64,000 nucleotides of DNA from Limnanthes douglasii subsp. nivea (Eukaryota; Streptophyta; Magnoliopsida; Brassicales; Limnanthaceae): the NCBI GenBank assembly GCA_036936605.1, contig JAUPFV010000005.1, forward strand, positions 152,769,195-152,833,194, given 5' to 3'. Under the pieces are notes generated by a model that made no database searches, had not been told where the DNA came from, and saw only the letters and a program-made list of their open reading frames with translations. The translations under genes and the position numbers were made by a program. Numbering within the stretch: the first letter of the stretch is position 1; each line of letters opens with the position of its first letter. Positions 22,962 through 33,108 of the stretch are shown here, piece after piece.

Positions 22962-23334
22962 TGATGAGTCCGGACGAATTCACCACTACTCACTGAGAAA
23001 TCTGGACAAGGGCAATTCGGACAATAAGTGTCCACTGAACTATCCGGACAGGACAAAAGTATTAAATAACTAAACACCTTTTGACTAAGCTAGGTGTTAA
23101 TCAGCTTATTAAGTAAATGGGTCCTTAAACTTGACCCGGTTTCATAAGTTGAACCGAAAACCCATGGATCCATAATTAAGGGTATAAATACTCAACTAGT
23201 TTTATTAATAAGGGTAATGAACATTTAATACAACCATGCAGCTTAAATCTCTCACTACAAAACACCTAAGAATTTAATACTCTTAAAAATCTCCAAAACA
23301 TTTGACAAAATTACCCTCAGCTTGAAATAAACCA
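22962..23334 (+). repeat. 5' LTR of the Tat element
   Basis: Direct-repeat partner of 33109-33479. It contains a TATA box (TATAAATA, 23183-23190) in the context aagggtataaatac, about 150 bp before the LTR end, so U3 is about 220 bp. The left base before TG is the target-site duplication. The right end is set by the target duplication at the other LTR and may be off by a few bases. Confidence 0.9.
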
Positions 23335-23341
23335 TACCAAA

Positions 23342-23360
23342 TCGGTGACCATAGTGGGAG
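23342..23360 (+). other. Candidate primer-binding site of the Tat element
   Basis: The sequence tcggtgaccatagtgggag starts 8 bp after the 5' LTR. It occupies the position and has the form (TGGYGACC..., G-rich tail) of Tat-lineage primer sites. The very similar ttggtgatatgctttgggag lies in the same position in the non-autonomous element at 54711-58362. I cannot name the tRNA with confidence. Confidence 0.55.
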
Positions 23361-23366
23361 AATAAG

Positions 23367-25027
23367 GTGCCTGAATCTAGCATTCAAAACCAGCAAGAAA
23401 AACCAATTTGGATGAATCCGGACGAGCAAGCAGTGCCGCCACCTTTGGTGGAGGTGGTGGGAGAAAACAATGAGTACACAACCAAAGAACGAGACAGGTT
23501 GAAAGCTAAAATAGAAGCATTGAGGGCCACTAAAAAGACAGAGATGGGTTTAAAGGAAAAGTCAAAAGCGTCAGCCATTCACCATACTGACAACCCAAGG
23601 GAGAATGACTCATTATCAAAGACTCACTTGAGCATAAAAAAATGGTATCTTTATTTATGCATTAATGACGATAGATGCATTCGCCATAGTTTCAGAATTA
23701 CGGCAAACCCGTGTCAAATATATAGTAGATTTGGGCGCTCTAGCCAAAACCAATTCTATTTCGGCTATTACCTTCTCTATTACTATGTTCTCATACGCAT
23801 GTCAGTTCCAAGAAATCTCACCGGTCCAAGCCGGTGGAGAGCTCAGAGTCTGAGTCCTCTAGTAGCTCCTTGAATGAGGATGGGCTTGAGGAGTCCTTGT
23901 CATCCAGTAGTGATGAGGGGAGATCCAAGAAGAAACAAAACATGGTTAAAAAATATTCAAGAAAGAGGGATAGGCATGGGAGATTAAAGAGGCATATGGG
24001 AAAAGGATTGTCACACAGTCACAGCCATAGGCATGTGGATCGGCTCTTGATAGATCATTTTGCTTTCCATGATGAGCGAAGTATTTTTGAAACACCTAAT
24101 GAAGGCACAATATTTAGCCGTGGTCGAAATTGGCGGCAATCGCCATTGTCCTCCAAAATACTGTCCGGAAACCTTCCTAAGAGGTTTGACAGTACTAAAA
24201 TGGAAAAGTATGATGGGAGCAAAGATCCGGACAATCATCTGGAATAGTTTAAAAACTTTATGATGAATTTTGATGATGATGACAAACTTCTTTGTAGAGC
24301 CTTCTCCCAATCTTTTACGGGAAGTGCTTTGAAATGGTACAACAGTTTACCACAAGGTTGTATCAGAAACTTTGATACGTTTTGGGTGGTCTTACGAAGG
24401 CATTTTGTGGGGAGTAAGAAGGTGAAGGGCAATGGAGATACTATTATCCATTGTGCCTAATAACCAAATGAATCACTAAAAGACTATATAAGTCGGTTTG
24501 TAAACACAAATAATCGGTTGGCTGATTGCTTTGAGCAGGTAGCGATAGCTTCTTTCAGATAAGGGTTAAACCCTGGAAATCTTGCCGATTCGGTAACCAG
24601 GAAGAAGGCATGACCTGGGGCGGTTTGCTAAATCAGGTGGGAAAACAAATCAATGTAGATGAAACGAAGAAGACTAGGGTACACAGGAAAGTGAGGTCTG
24701 CCCCAACTGCTCCAAACCAGAACCAGTCCGGATACAAGGCCAAAGAAACTGGACAGTGGCCCAATAGGGCCAAACAGACTCAATCCCACCCAGCTCTAGC
24801 TCAGAGCCAGCAATCCATAAATAAACGAGAACCTTGGGTCCAACCGGAGTGTTTTGATGAGTTGAAAGAAAATGGGGCAACCATCTATGACAAAACAAAA
24901 GATGAGGTGCATTTCAGGAAGCCAACAGCGCTTCAATCTCCTAGGGAAAGTCGTAATACTTGTTTTTGCCAATATCACAATGATATTGGCCACAACACCG
25001 AAGATTGCATCGCTTTAAAAAAAAGAA
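23367..25027 (+). pseudogene. gag of the Tat element (broken)
   Basis: The frame begins at a GTG (probably a mutated ATG) with PESSIQNQQEKPIWM. It then has a charged/Ser-rich linker (ESSESESSSSSLNEDGLEES, about 23837-23900) and the capsid domain at about 24150-24600. The capsid domain is shown by LPKRFDSTKMEKYDGSKDPD, LLCRAFSQSFTGSALKWYNS and PNESLKDYISRFVNT, matching the retrotransposon gag fold (Pfam Retrotrans_gag type). A zinc-knuckle-like box near its end, CQYHNDIGHNTEDCIALK (C-x2-H-x4-H-x4-C), is the Tat form. At least one frameshift (about 23640-23834), another before 24610, and stops at 24245 and around 24458-24464 break it. A run of eight A (about 25018-25025) throws the end of gag out of frame with protease by one base. 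Confidence 0.88.
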
Positions 25028-25918
25028 GTGCATAATCTGATTGAAAGGGGGAAGTTGGGAGCTTATGTCAAGAGAAGAAGTGGAAACAGGCCTGACAATG
25101 CTCACCGGACTGGCCCAACGAACAATGCGGGGACATCTGCTCCGGACGAGGCTATGGTAATCATTGAAAGATTTGATGTCGAATCAGAGTATTTGGATCA
25201 TGATCCAACCCGGAAAAAAGTGGGGGTTATAACAGAACATACTAAGACAGTTTCTGGTCTCATAAGGTTTTTTGAGTCACTTACTATATTCGGAGGGGAC
25301 ACTATGACTGCGCCAACTCCTTCTTCAAGAAAGAGGCGTGTTCACACTCTAGCTACTCAGCTAGAGGGAGGCATGTTTTCTTATCAATCCCAAATTCATT
25401 TTCCCTTCATTGTTTTTTATAAAGATGATCTAAGAGACATTGTTGGGTCTCATGAGGATGTTGTGGTGATAGGAGCTTCGATTGGGGGAAACGACATCAG
25501 GCGAATTTTGATTGACACTGGCAGCTCATCCAATATTCTGTTTTTAAGTTCTTATAAACAGATGAAAAATCCAGCAGTGATTCAGCGTTCAAATAGATAC
25601 ATTGTGGGCTTCACATGGAGTTCTGTGGATGTAATCGGAGAATTTGAGGAGGAGGTATTGCTGGGAAAATACCCTTTCAAGAAGATAGTCAAGGTACTAT
25701 TCGTTGAGGTGGATTGCCTCACATGTTACAATGAGATCTTTGGGAGGTCTTGGCTCTCTAGGATGCATGTGGTCGCTTCAACAGTTTACGAATGTTTAAA
25801 GTACGCAGTACAAGGACAAGTGGGAGTTGTCCGGAGTAGCCAAAAAATGGCAAGAGAATGTTATGCAACTGCACTTGCCCTTAAAACTCTGGGGGCAGCC
25901 CGAATTAATGAAGATTAG
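25028..25918 (+). pseudogene. Aspartic protease region of the Tat pol
   Basis: Starts in the frame HNLIERGKLGAYVKRR, the usual C-terminus of Tat gag after the knuckle, so gag and protease were probably one polyprotein. The protease core is IRRILIDTGSSSNILFLSSY, with the intact DTGS catalytic triad at about residue 165. Then come VDVIGEFEEEVLLG and the conserved YNEIFGRSWLSRMHVVASTV. It would cleave the polyprotein. The frame ends at TAG (25916-25918), but the next codons (QLLGPSEGEGEID) continue in the same frame straight into RT, so only one stop codon separates protease from RT. Confidence 0.9.
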
Positions 25919-27229
25919 CAGCTTTTGGGGCCCTCTGAGGGTGAGGGTGAAATTGATGACCCCAGAGATACCCCTGGTGTTTTGATACCAATCAAAGAAG
26001 TTGAAACCCACTCTCTAGCTGAAGGAATGAGTGTTAAAGTTGGCTCCAAGATGGCACCAGAATTGAAGAAAAAATTGTTGTCCTTTTTGGCAAATCACCA
26101 ACATGTTTTTGCTTGGTGCAATGTTGATATGACCGGAGTACCTTCAAGTGTTATATCACACCAGCTGCCTATCCGAAGAAATGTTGCACCTGTTGTACAA
26201 AAAAGAAGAGCTTTTTCTAAGGAGAAAGCTGACGTAATAGTTCAAGAAGTTGACTGGCTTACCAAGATGGGGCACATAAAGGAGTCTCAATATTCTTTAT
26301 GGACAGCCAACCTAGTGTTAGTGAAGAAGAAGAATGGGAAATGGCGTATGCGTATCGACTTTATTGACCTCAACAGAGCTTGCCTAAAAGACCTCAATCC
26401 AGTCCCCCGGATAGATCAGTTGGTAGACTCCACACCTGGAAACAAGTTAATGTCCTTCATGGATGCCTTCTCCGGTTATAACCAGATACAGGTGGATCCG
26501 AAGGACCAGGAACACGCTACATTTGTTACAGATAGGGGTCTCCATTGTTACAAGGTGATGCCTTTTGGGTTGAAAAATGATGGGGCTACTTATCAGAGGT
26601 TGGTAAAAAAAGCATTTGCTGATCAGAGTGGGAGAAATATGGAAGTATATATTGATGATATGATGGTGAAAAGCTTAGATGAAGAGTTGCACCTAACTGA
26701 TCTTCAAGAAACTTTTGCTAACTTGGCAAATGTCAATTTAAAATTAAATCTATAAAAATGTGTGTTTGAGGTGCAGTCCAGAAAATTTTTGGGGTATGTA
26801 ATAAGTGAGAAAGGGATACAGCCTGATCCGGACTAGCTCGATGCTTTATTAAAAATTGACCCTCCTCGAAATGTTAAAGAATTACAAAGGTTGACAGGAA
26901 GATTGGTTGCGTTAAATCATTTTATTTCAAGGTCTTCAGACAGGTGTGCCCTATTTTTTCAGACCTTAAAGGATGCTAAAGACTTCAAATGGTCTCCACA
27001 ATGCGACCAGGCTTTTGATGAAATAAAGAAGCATTTGTCTTCTCCCGAAACCCTTTTTAAACCTGTTGACAGAGAAACACTGTATATATACTTAGTTGTG
27101 TTAGAATGTGCTATTAGTGCAGTGCTGGTGAGAGAGGTGGACAATTATCCTCGTTTGGTGTACTACATCAGAAAAAGTCAGATGGATGCTGAAAAGAGGT
27201 ATCTAAAATTTGAAAAACTGGCGTCCTGA
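25919..27229 (+). pseudogene. Reverse transcriptase and first RNase H of the Tat pol
   Basis: Same frame as the protease. RT motifs in order are HQLPIRRNVAPVVQKRR, VKKKNGKWRMRIDFIDLNRA, MSFMDAFSGYNQIQVDPKD (normally D in FxD is present), MPFGLKNDGATYQRLV and the catalytic box VYIDDMMVKS (YIDD, both aspartates intact). After a TAA at 26753-26755 the frame continues with FLGYVISEKGIQPDPD, a TAG at 26834-26836, then the thumb/connection NVKELQRLTGRLVALNHFIS. The RNase H relative follows (FKWSPQCDQAFDEIKKHLSS, then YLVVLECAISAVLVREVDN), ending in LKFEKLAS and a TGA. In Tat elements this first RNase H is usually degenerate. The enzyme would copy element RNA into DNA. Confidence 0.92.
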
Positions 27230-27336
27230 CGTCATATTTTCAGTCTCATTTTATCATCGTCCGGACGTCTTTTCCTTTAAAGAATGTTCTTCAGAAGGCA
27301 GATATATCAAGCAGGATAACCAAATGATCAGTATAG

Positions 27337-27860
27337 TTGGGTGATTATAATATTAATTTTTCCCCACGAACTGCACTCAAAGCTCAATATGTTGCTGATT
27401 TCTTGGTAGAGTTCCATTCAGACAGAAGTATTAGACAAGCTACCGAAGAGAAAACTAAAAAAGAATGGGTTGTCCAGACAGATGGTGGATCAAGTACAAT
27501 GGGTTGTGGGGCTGGGATATGTTTACCCTCTCTGTATGGCGATAATTATATCAGGTTATATGCATTGCTTTTAGGGTTTTTAATAATGATTCTGAATATG
27601 AGGCCGATGTAGTTGGTATAAAGTTAGCTTTTCTGTGTGGGGCTAAAAGAGTCAGATTAATTAGTGATTTTCAGCTTCTTATTCATCATGCTCAAGGTCA
27701 ATCTGAAGCCAAGAAGGATTAGTTGGTCAAATACTTATTTATCCTTAAAGAAGTGGCAGCTAACTTCAAAAATGTTAGTTATGAGCATATTCCTAGATCG
27801 GAGAACACGCCGGCAGACTCTTTAGCAACCATAGCATACTATGAGTCATATCCATGGATT
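27337..27860 (+). pseudogene. Second (additional, archaeal-type) RNase H domain of the Tat pol
   Basis: In frames shifted from RT, the region reads WVVQTDGGSSTMGCGAGICL (first Asp), then NSEYEADVVGIKLAFLCGAK (Glu), then VRLISDFQLLIHHAQGQSEA (second Asp). After a stop it reads YEHIPRSENTPADSLATIAY (last Asp). This is the order D-E-D-D and the EYEAxxxGLxLA / SDSQLxxxQxxG / PRxxNxxADxLA wording of the additional RNase H that Tat-branch elements carry besides the RT-linked one. Introductory sequence LKAQYVADFLVEF matches the usual linker. A frameshift near 27550 and a TAG near 27719 disrupt it. Confidence 0.88.
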
Positions 27861-27959
27861 CATGTACAAGAATGCCCATCCATACAACCAAATCAGAGCA
27901 ATGAAGAGGAAGAGAGCTTAAGTATACAAGTGGTTCAACCCAAAGACTGGAGATTTCCC

Positions 27960-29187
27960 CTTCTTCAATACATCTTTGATGGGATTTTGCCTTCAGAAAA
28001 GGCTATGGCAAGTAAAATGAAACATAAGGCTCGTGGTTTCTTAATTTTAAGAGAGGTTCTTTATAAGAAGTCATTCAGTAGACCTCTCCTACGTTGCTTG
28101 GGGGTTGAAGAGTCCCAAATTGTCTTATCCAAACTACATGATGGATAGGGATCAACACACTGTGGCTATAGAGCTCTAACCCGGAGGGTTTTGTTGGTCG
28201 GATACTATTGGCCATCCATAATGGTGTATGCCAAGGAGTTGGTGAAACAATGTGACCCATGCCAGAGATATTGTAACGAAATTCATATCCCATATGTTCC
28301 TATGGAGTCAATTTCTGAGCTAGTTCCTTTTGCTCGTTGGGGACTGGATTTAGTTAGGCCTCTACCAATAGCGTCTGGAGGGTGCAGGACTATTCTTATA
28401 GACATTGTTTATTTCTCAAAATGGATAGAAGCAGCCCCACTGGAAGGAATTACTTCGAAAGCTGTTATAAAATTTATCTTGTCTAACATTTGTTGCAGAT
28501 TTGGGGTTCCACAAAAGATAACCACAAATAATGGGCCACAATTTGATAACAAGGCTACGGAGAATTTATGTGCCTCCTGGGGCATTCAGCATTGCTTTTC
28601 TTCTCCTTTCCACACATAAGAAAATGGTCAAGTTGAAGTGGCAAATAGGACTATCTTGTCCGGTTTAAAGAAGAATTTAGAAGAGAATGCAGGGAAGTGG
28701 CCAAGCTATTTGCAAGAAGGATTGTGGGCATACCGGACTACTCCTGGAGCTGCTACACAAGAATCTCTTTTTGCCTTAGTGTATGGGATGGATGCAATTG
28801 CTCCTATAGAAGCAATGTTTTCATCATACAGAGTCTACAATTATTCCGAACAGGCCAATGAGATAGCAATTAGAAGTCAGTTGGACTTAATAGAAGAGAG
28901 AAGAGTTAAGGCTCATCTTAGAACCACCCATTACCAAGGCATGATAAAGAGTAGATTTGCTTCCAAAATCAAAAGAAGGGATTTTTTATTCAGGAGATAA
29001 AGTATCAAGAAATGCTTTCTTGCATACTAAAGAAAAGCAGTTCGGCAAACTAGCTCCGAATTGGGAAGGCCCTTATGAGGTCTCCGGAAAACTTAAGCCT
29101 GTGATATATAGGCTTCAAGATAAAAATGGAAGAATCTTAAAGCACCCTTGGAATATTAAAAACATCTCTGGAATGAAAGTTGTGTAA
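27960..29187 (+). pseudogene. Integrase of the Tat element (DDE Asp to Asn, broken)
   Basis: The N-terminal zinc-binding part has HCGYRALTRRVLLVGYYWPS and KQCDPCQRY. The core has FARWGLDLVRPLP (first D) and FGVPQKITTNNGPQFDNKAT, where the usual TDNG is TNNG so the second catalytic Asp is Asn. ENGQVEVANRTI follows (Glu present), preceded by a TAA in FHT-stop-ENG. Then come LWAYRTTPGAATQESLFALV, YGMDAIAPIEAMFSS and, after a one-base shift near 28960, the C-terminal GDKVSRNAFLHTKEKQFGKL, LAPNWEGPYEVSG and HPWNIKNI. Frame breaks include a TAG at about 28146. It would insert the DNA copy into the genome and cannot act now. Confidence 0.92.
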
Positions 29188-29744
29188 ATATTTACTTGTT
29201 TAAAGTCCATGTAAATATTAGGAGGGGTATACTTTTTCCTACCCTGGTGGCGCGGGGAGGTTTTAATGAGGTGTCTGGTTTTTTCAATAAAATATGATGC
29301 CTTCTTAAAATATTCGGAATGGTTTGATTACAACTCTTTTCAAGTCTTCAATTTACTAAGGATCTTTGACAGATCGGATTAATTTGGTTAAATGATGACC
29401 CTTAAACACGTGTCATCGGAGATTTTAAACACTCTCGTATTAAATATTTGTAAAATAAATAAGGGCTCTTTAAACATTAGCCATTGAAATTGAAAGCAAG
29501 TATGAAACAAAACAAAAGTTGAGTAAGCTAAACCCGTCCGGGTAAAAATCGAGTGATGATATTAGAACACAGAATATGCTTTGGCCATCCAATGACTTTA
29601 AGTTTTAGGAAAGGATTAACCTGACTCAAACCAGACACGAATACAAAAATTCATTGGCCGTCCAAGGACTTTAATGGTTCACAAAATTAAGAAAACAAGT
29701 AAGAAAAGATAGTTAAAACCTCAGGGCTTATTCCCTTCGGATGT
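29188..29744. other. Spacer between integrase and the convergent antisense ORF
   Basis: No coding capacity. It starts with a G-rich phrase ggaggggtatac and ggcgcggggagg, which may be the remains of a purine tract or RNA-processing signal, followed by aataaaa (about 29287) that could serve as a sense polyadenylation signal. Sense pol and the antisense ORF converge here. Confidence 0.45.
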
Positions 29745-32678
29745 TCATGGATCATCTTTTTTCTTGGGGCTTTTGAGCTCAGCACTTGAACTCTCTTCGG
29801 TTCCTTCTTCGTCATCGGTAGTGTCATCAATCCCACTAGAGTAGTTCTTTTTATCAACATCTACCATCGTATGAAATGGGATGTCTTCATACTCTACATA
29901 TTTCCACAAGGTACCAAGCATCCTCTTCGGAAACGTTTGGTGGAAAATCAGAACCATGTCAGACTTCACTTCGGCGTACTTTTTTTCTAGAGAATCTATC
30001 ACCACGTTGGTGTATGCATCAATGCGGGCCTGAATTCTCTGATCTTGCTTTTTCACCAAGTCTTATTTCTCCTTGGTTACCTTGGACACAGCCTCTTTAA
30101 GGGAAGTCTTGTCACTGGACAAGGTCTGGATGGCGTAATCTTTAGTTTTCACATCTTCCTTCAAAGTGTATAGATCTTTCTCCAAACCAGAGCACTTAGT
30201 TTGGAGCTCTGTGTTAGATTTCTCGGAAGTGACCAGCTTGGTTTACAGTTCTTCATTGTCCTTCTTCAACTCTTCAAGCTCCTTCTTCAGTGCCCCAATG
30301 CTCTGGTTAGCATTGAAGAGGTTAGTTGACAAAGTCTCCTTGTCTGTGTTGAGGGTGTTGATGAGGGCGGACTGATTTTTCACTTGCCTTTCCAAGTTGA
30401 GTACTGGTTGAATATGACCCTGAAGAGAATGAGCCACCACATCGTGTTCCCCGGAAACAGTATAGGACTTGCCATTGTAAGTCACCATATTAGAAGAGAT
30501 TGAAGGACGGTAGGGGTCAGCGAAGTCATCCTTCTCAGAATCATTGAAATAAAGATCAATGTCTTGAAAGGCACTAATGTCTACCCCATCAATCTCCCCT
30601 CCGGTGCCTTCTCTGGATTGCAGTACGGTGGAAATCTTCTCTGCTAAGGTGGGATCAATTGGGTCTGCTGGAGGAAGGGCTCTGAATGGTGAAGGATTAC
30701 TTTTTCCCCTAAGATGACATTTTTCTTCTTAGCAGCCCTCTCATCGCTGCTTGCTCCCCTCTTTCGATCCTGTTTAGGAGGCCTTGGTGGATTTTGCGAT
30801 TCACCTGCCTCCTTAACAGTTTCATCTTCAACTACCTTGAGCGAGGTAGCATCGATCCCTCCTGTGTTCCCCGGAGCAGTCTCTTCTGCAGCAACCCGAA
30901 CTGCTTCTACTGCAGCCTTCTTTTTCTTGCCCTTTCCTTTCATTTTGCTAGGGGCTTTGGCTCTGGAGAGCAAGGCCAGTTTGTCATATATTTCCTCTGT
31001 TCGCTTAAGAATGACAGTTGGGGGAGGTGGTGTGGTCAATTCCTTCCAGGTGAGATCTCTCCGGCCTGTGGTGTTCCATAAGTGAGATCTCACCAAGTTG
31101 CCAGAAGTGAAATAGTTGTGGAAAGCATTCCCCCAATGTTCTACAGCCCACGCATTCAGCTTGGCACATGTGGTCTGCCCCTCCTCTAGATAACCGGTGA
31201 ACTCCTTCGATAATACTGACAAGGAAAAATGGGTGATTAAGAAGTGAAATGTTTGTAAAAATAAAAAAAATAAAATGAAAAATAAAATTTAAGACTTACG
31301 TGTGCTCTTCCACCTGCTGGTAAGCATGCTAGGGTTAACTTTAGCCTTGATTTTTCTCCAATTCTCCCATGACCCACTGATAAATAGGAACTGAGTTTTC
31401 CAGTTATTCTCTGATTCCAACAAATCATCCACCACTTTGAAGTTGTTTCCCATGTTATAGTGATAGAATGGGATGTGATGATTTTTGCACAGGCTGGCCA
31501 CAGCGGCGAAATGCTCCATAGGGAGAGGGATGCCGGACAACCTCGATGTCATTATGCAGGCAAGGAGGATATACCAAGCGGTTGGACTTAACTGGCTTGG
31601 ACAAAGCTTTTTCAGGTGAAAATACCTAACGATATCTGGGTCTAAAGGGAATCTGAGCCCCCAGTTGAACAACTCGGTGTAGATGACAATCTCACTGAGC
31701 TTGCAGTCCATCGGAGTCTCTGGTGTGACTCGTATCCTCACTTTCACTGATTATGGGATCCCCCACTTGGTCCAGATCCGGCCCAGCTCAGCGCTGTGAG
31801 TATAAACGTAGTTGATATTCTGCATGCCAGCAAATACTTCACGTTGACTTTCTGAAAGCAAGGTCCCACCTTGCCCTCCAAGCCCTCCGGAAGCTCCGGG
31901 TGAGCCATTCCAACCTTCACTTTTCCCTTCCCTTTTCGGTCAGAGGAAGCATCCCCAGTTTTCCTTGAGGCTTCAGTTTCGAAGGGGGGCTCTTCGGTAC
32001 TATCCTCAATCACTTATTCCATCATTGTGGAAGGTTTGTCAGTTGTTGAGGATGGAAGAGTGTCACCTTCTGGCTCGATGGTCTGTCTGGATGGTTGAGC
32101 ACCAGTTTCTTCTAGAGGTCTGGTGTTCGGTTGGGGCTCAGCTCCAGAGGATTTGGTGTGAGAAGCCACTTTGGATGCCTCTGATCCGGAGGGATTATTT
32201 GGAGGAGCTCTAATGGAAATCTTCGATCCGGAGGGTTTATCTTTACTTGCCGACTTAGAGACACCCGGTTTGGAAGACTTTGATTGGGAACCAGTCGCTT
32301 AGGCTTTCACCAAGCGTGTTTCCGGCGTGGATTGGTTTTCTCGGGGGACTTTTCGATATCAGATCTCATGGCTATGAACGGGGAGGGCTTCCTAACACTT
32401 GATACTGCTTTCTCTTGGGCAGTAGAGGGTTGGGACTCTTGAACAAAGGAGCCTGATGGGATTGGCGAAAGGTTTGGCTTGAATAGACATTTAGGTTTTG
32501 GATTTCTCGTAGAAGACCATCCATGATCAGCTTCTAGAGATAGTTTATCAGACTTATCGCTTGGAGAGACTGGAAGACCCGCAGCAATGCGTCTCTCTCG
32601 TTCAAATTTCTTCGTCTTCTCTAGTTCAGAAAGATTCAACTAGCCTCCTTTTACAAGAGCGTTTCTAGCTGTGAACAT
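29745..32678 (-). pseudogene. Antisense ORF (aORF) of the Tat element with gypsy-type-transposon domain and coiled coil
   Basis: Minus-strand gene convergent with pol. It starts at ATG 32678 (MFTARNALVKGG), has a TAG at 32640-32642, then ELEKTKKFERERRIAAGLPV. A long Ser/Pro/Lys-rich disordered region follows to about 31900. A globular domain (31870-31300) contains VYTHSAELGRIWTKWGIP, VIYTELFNWGLRFPLDPDIV, LCPSQLSPTAWYILLACIMT and FLFISGSWENWRKIKAK. This wording resembles the Pfam family 'putative gypsy type transposon' (Transposase_28). After an 84-nt intron comes an acidic/basic middle, then a heptad-rich coiled coil (30490-30050; ALKKELEELKKDNEEL, LEKDLYTLKEDVKTKD) and a C-terminus ending KSPKKKDDP. 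Broken by stops (e.g. 31751-31753) and shifts (near 32310, 31865, 30665). The function of such aORFs is not known to me. The retained splice sites argue it was expressed as its own mRNA. Confidence 0.82.
31216..31299 (-). other. Spliceosomal intron (84 nt) in the antisense ORF
   Basis: On the minus strand the exon ends ...agcacac, followed by the donor GTAAGT (first base 31299). The intron is U/A-rich (consistent with a plant intron), and the acceptor is ttccttgtcag, ending at 31216. The upstream exon leaves one base over and the downstream exon needs two (31215, 31214), so joining keeps the frame (…KST-L-LSKEFTGYL). Without splicing, the upstream frame terminates three codons after the donor. 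Confidence 0.75.
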
Positions 32679-33108
32679 AAAACTATCCACGAAAGGTTTT
32701 GAAAGAAAATGTGAAAGCTATGTAAAAGATTTGCAGAGTGGTGACGATGGTAAAACAGTAAAAGAAAATGATTTATTTACTAGTAAGTAAAAAAGCTACT
32801 AATACCTAGGAGAAGACGAAAAGATTCGAGCAATGATTGAAGACGGCGTTGACGTAGGAAATATTAAATGTAAATGTTACTTTTCAGGCTTAGTGGGAGC
32901 GTCGTTCGAGGGAAAAACAACTGGTAGGTCAAATCAATATGCAACACGTGTCCCACGATCCAAAGAAAAACTCTTAGAATTCTGAGAAGAAATTAGTCCG
33001 GACAACACTCGAACCAAGCACACGAACGGGCCGGAAAATATTGCTACTGACTAAATGAGTTTTTTAGTCCTGTCATAGATTTTTGACAAAACCTAAAAAA
33101 TGGGCTAC
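32679..33108 (-). promoter_or_regulatory. Candidate promoter region of the antisense ORF; end of internal region
   Basis: Non-coding. It lies upstream (minus strand) of the aORF start and includes a palindromic G-box core CACGTG at 32945-32950 (acacgtgt), about 270 bp before the ATG. The last bases before the 3' LTR (aaaaaatgggctac, 33095-33108) occupy the polypurine-tract position. I saw no strong minus-strand TATA box, so promoter function is inference. Confidence 0.35.

Noticed and set aside
30714..31085. Plus-strand ORFs (30714-31085, 30794-31081, 30166-30375) in the 3' part of the Tat element
   Set aside because: They lie exactly opposite the domain-bearing antisense ORF, have biased composition (Ser/Phe runs) and no motif; shadows.
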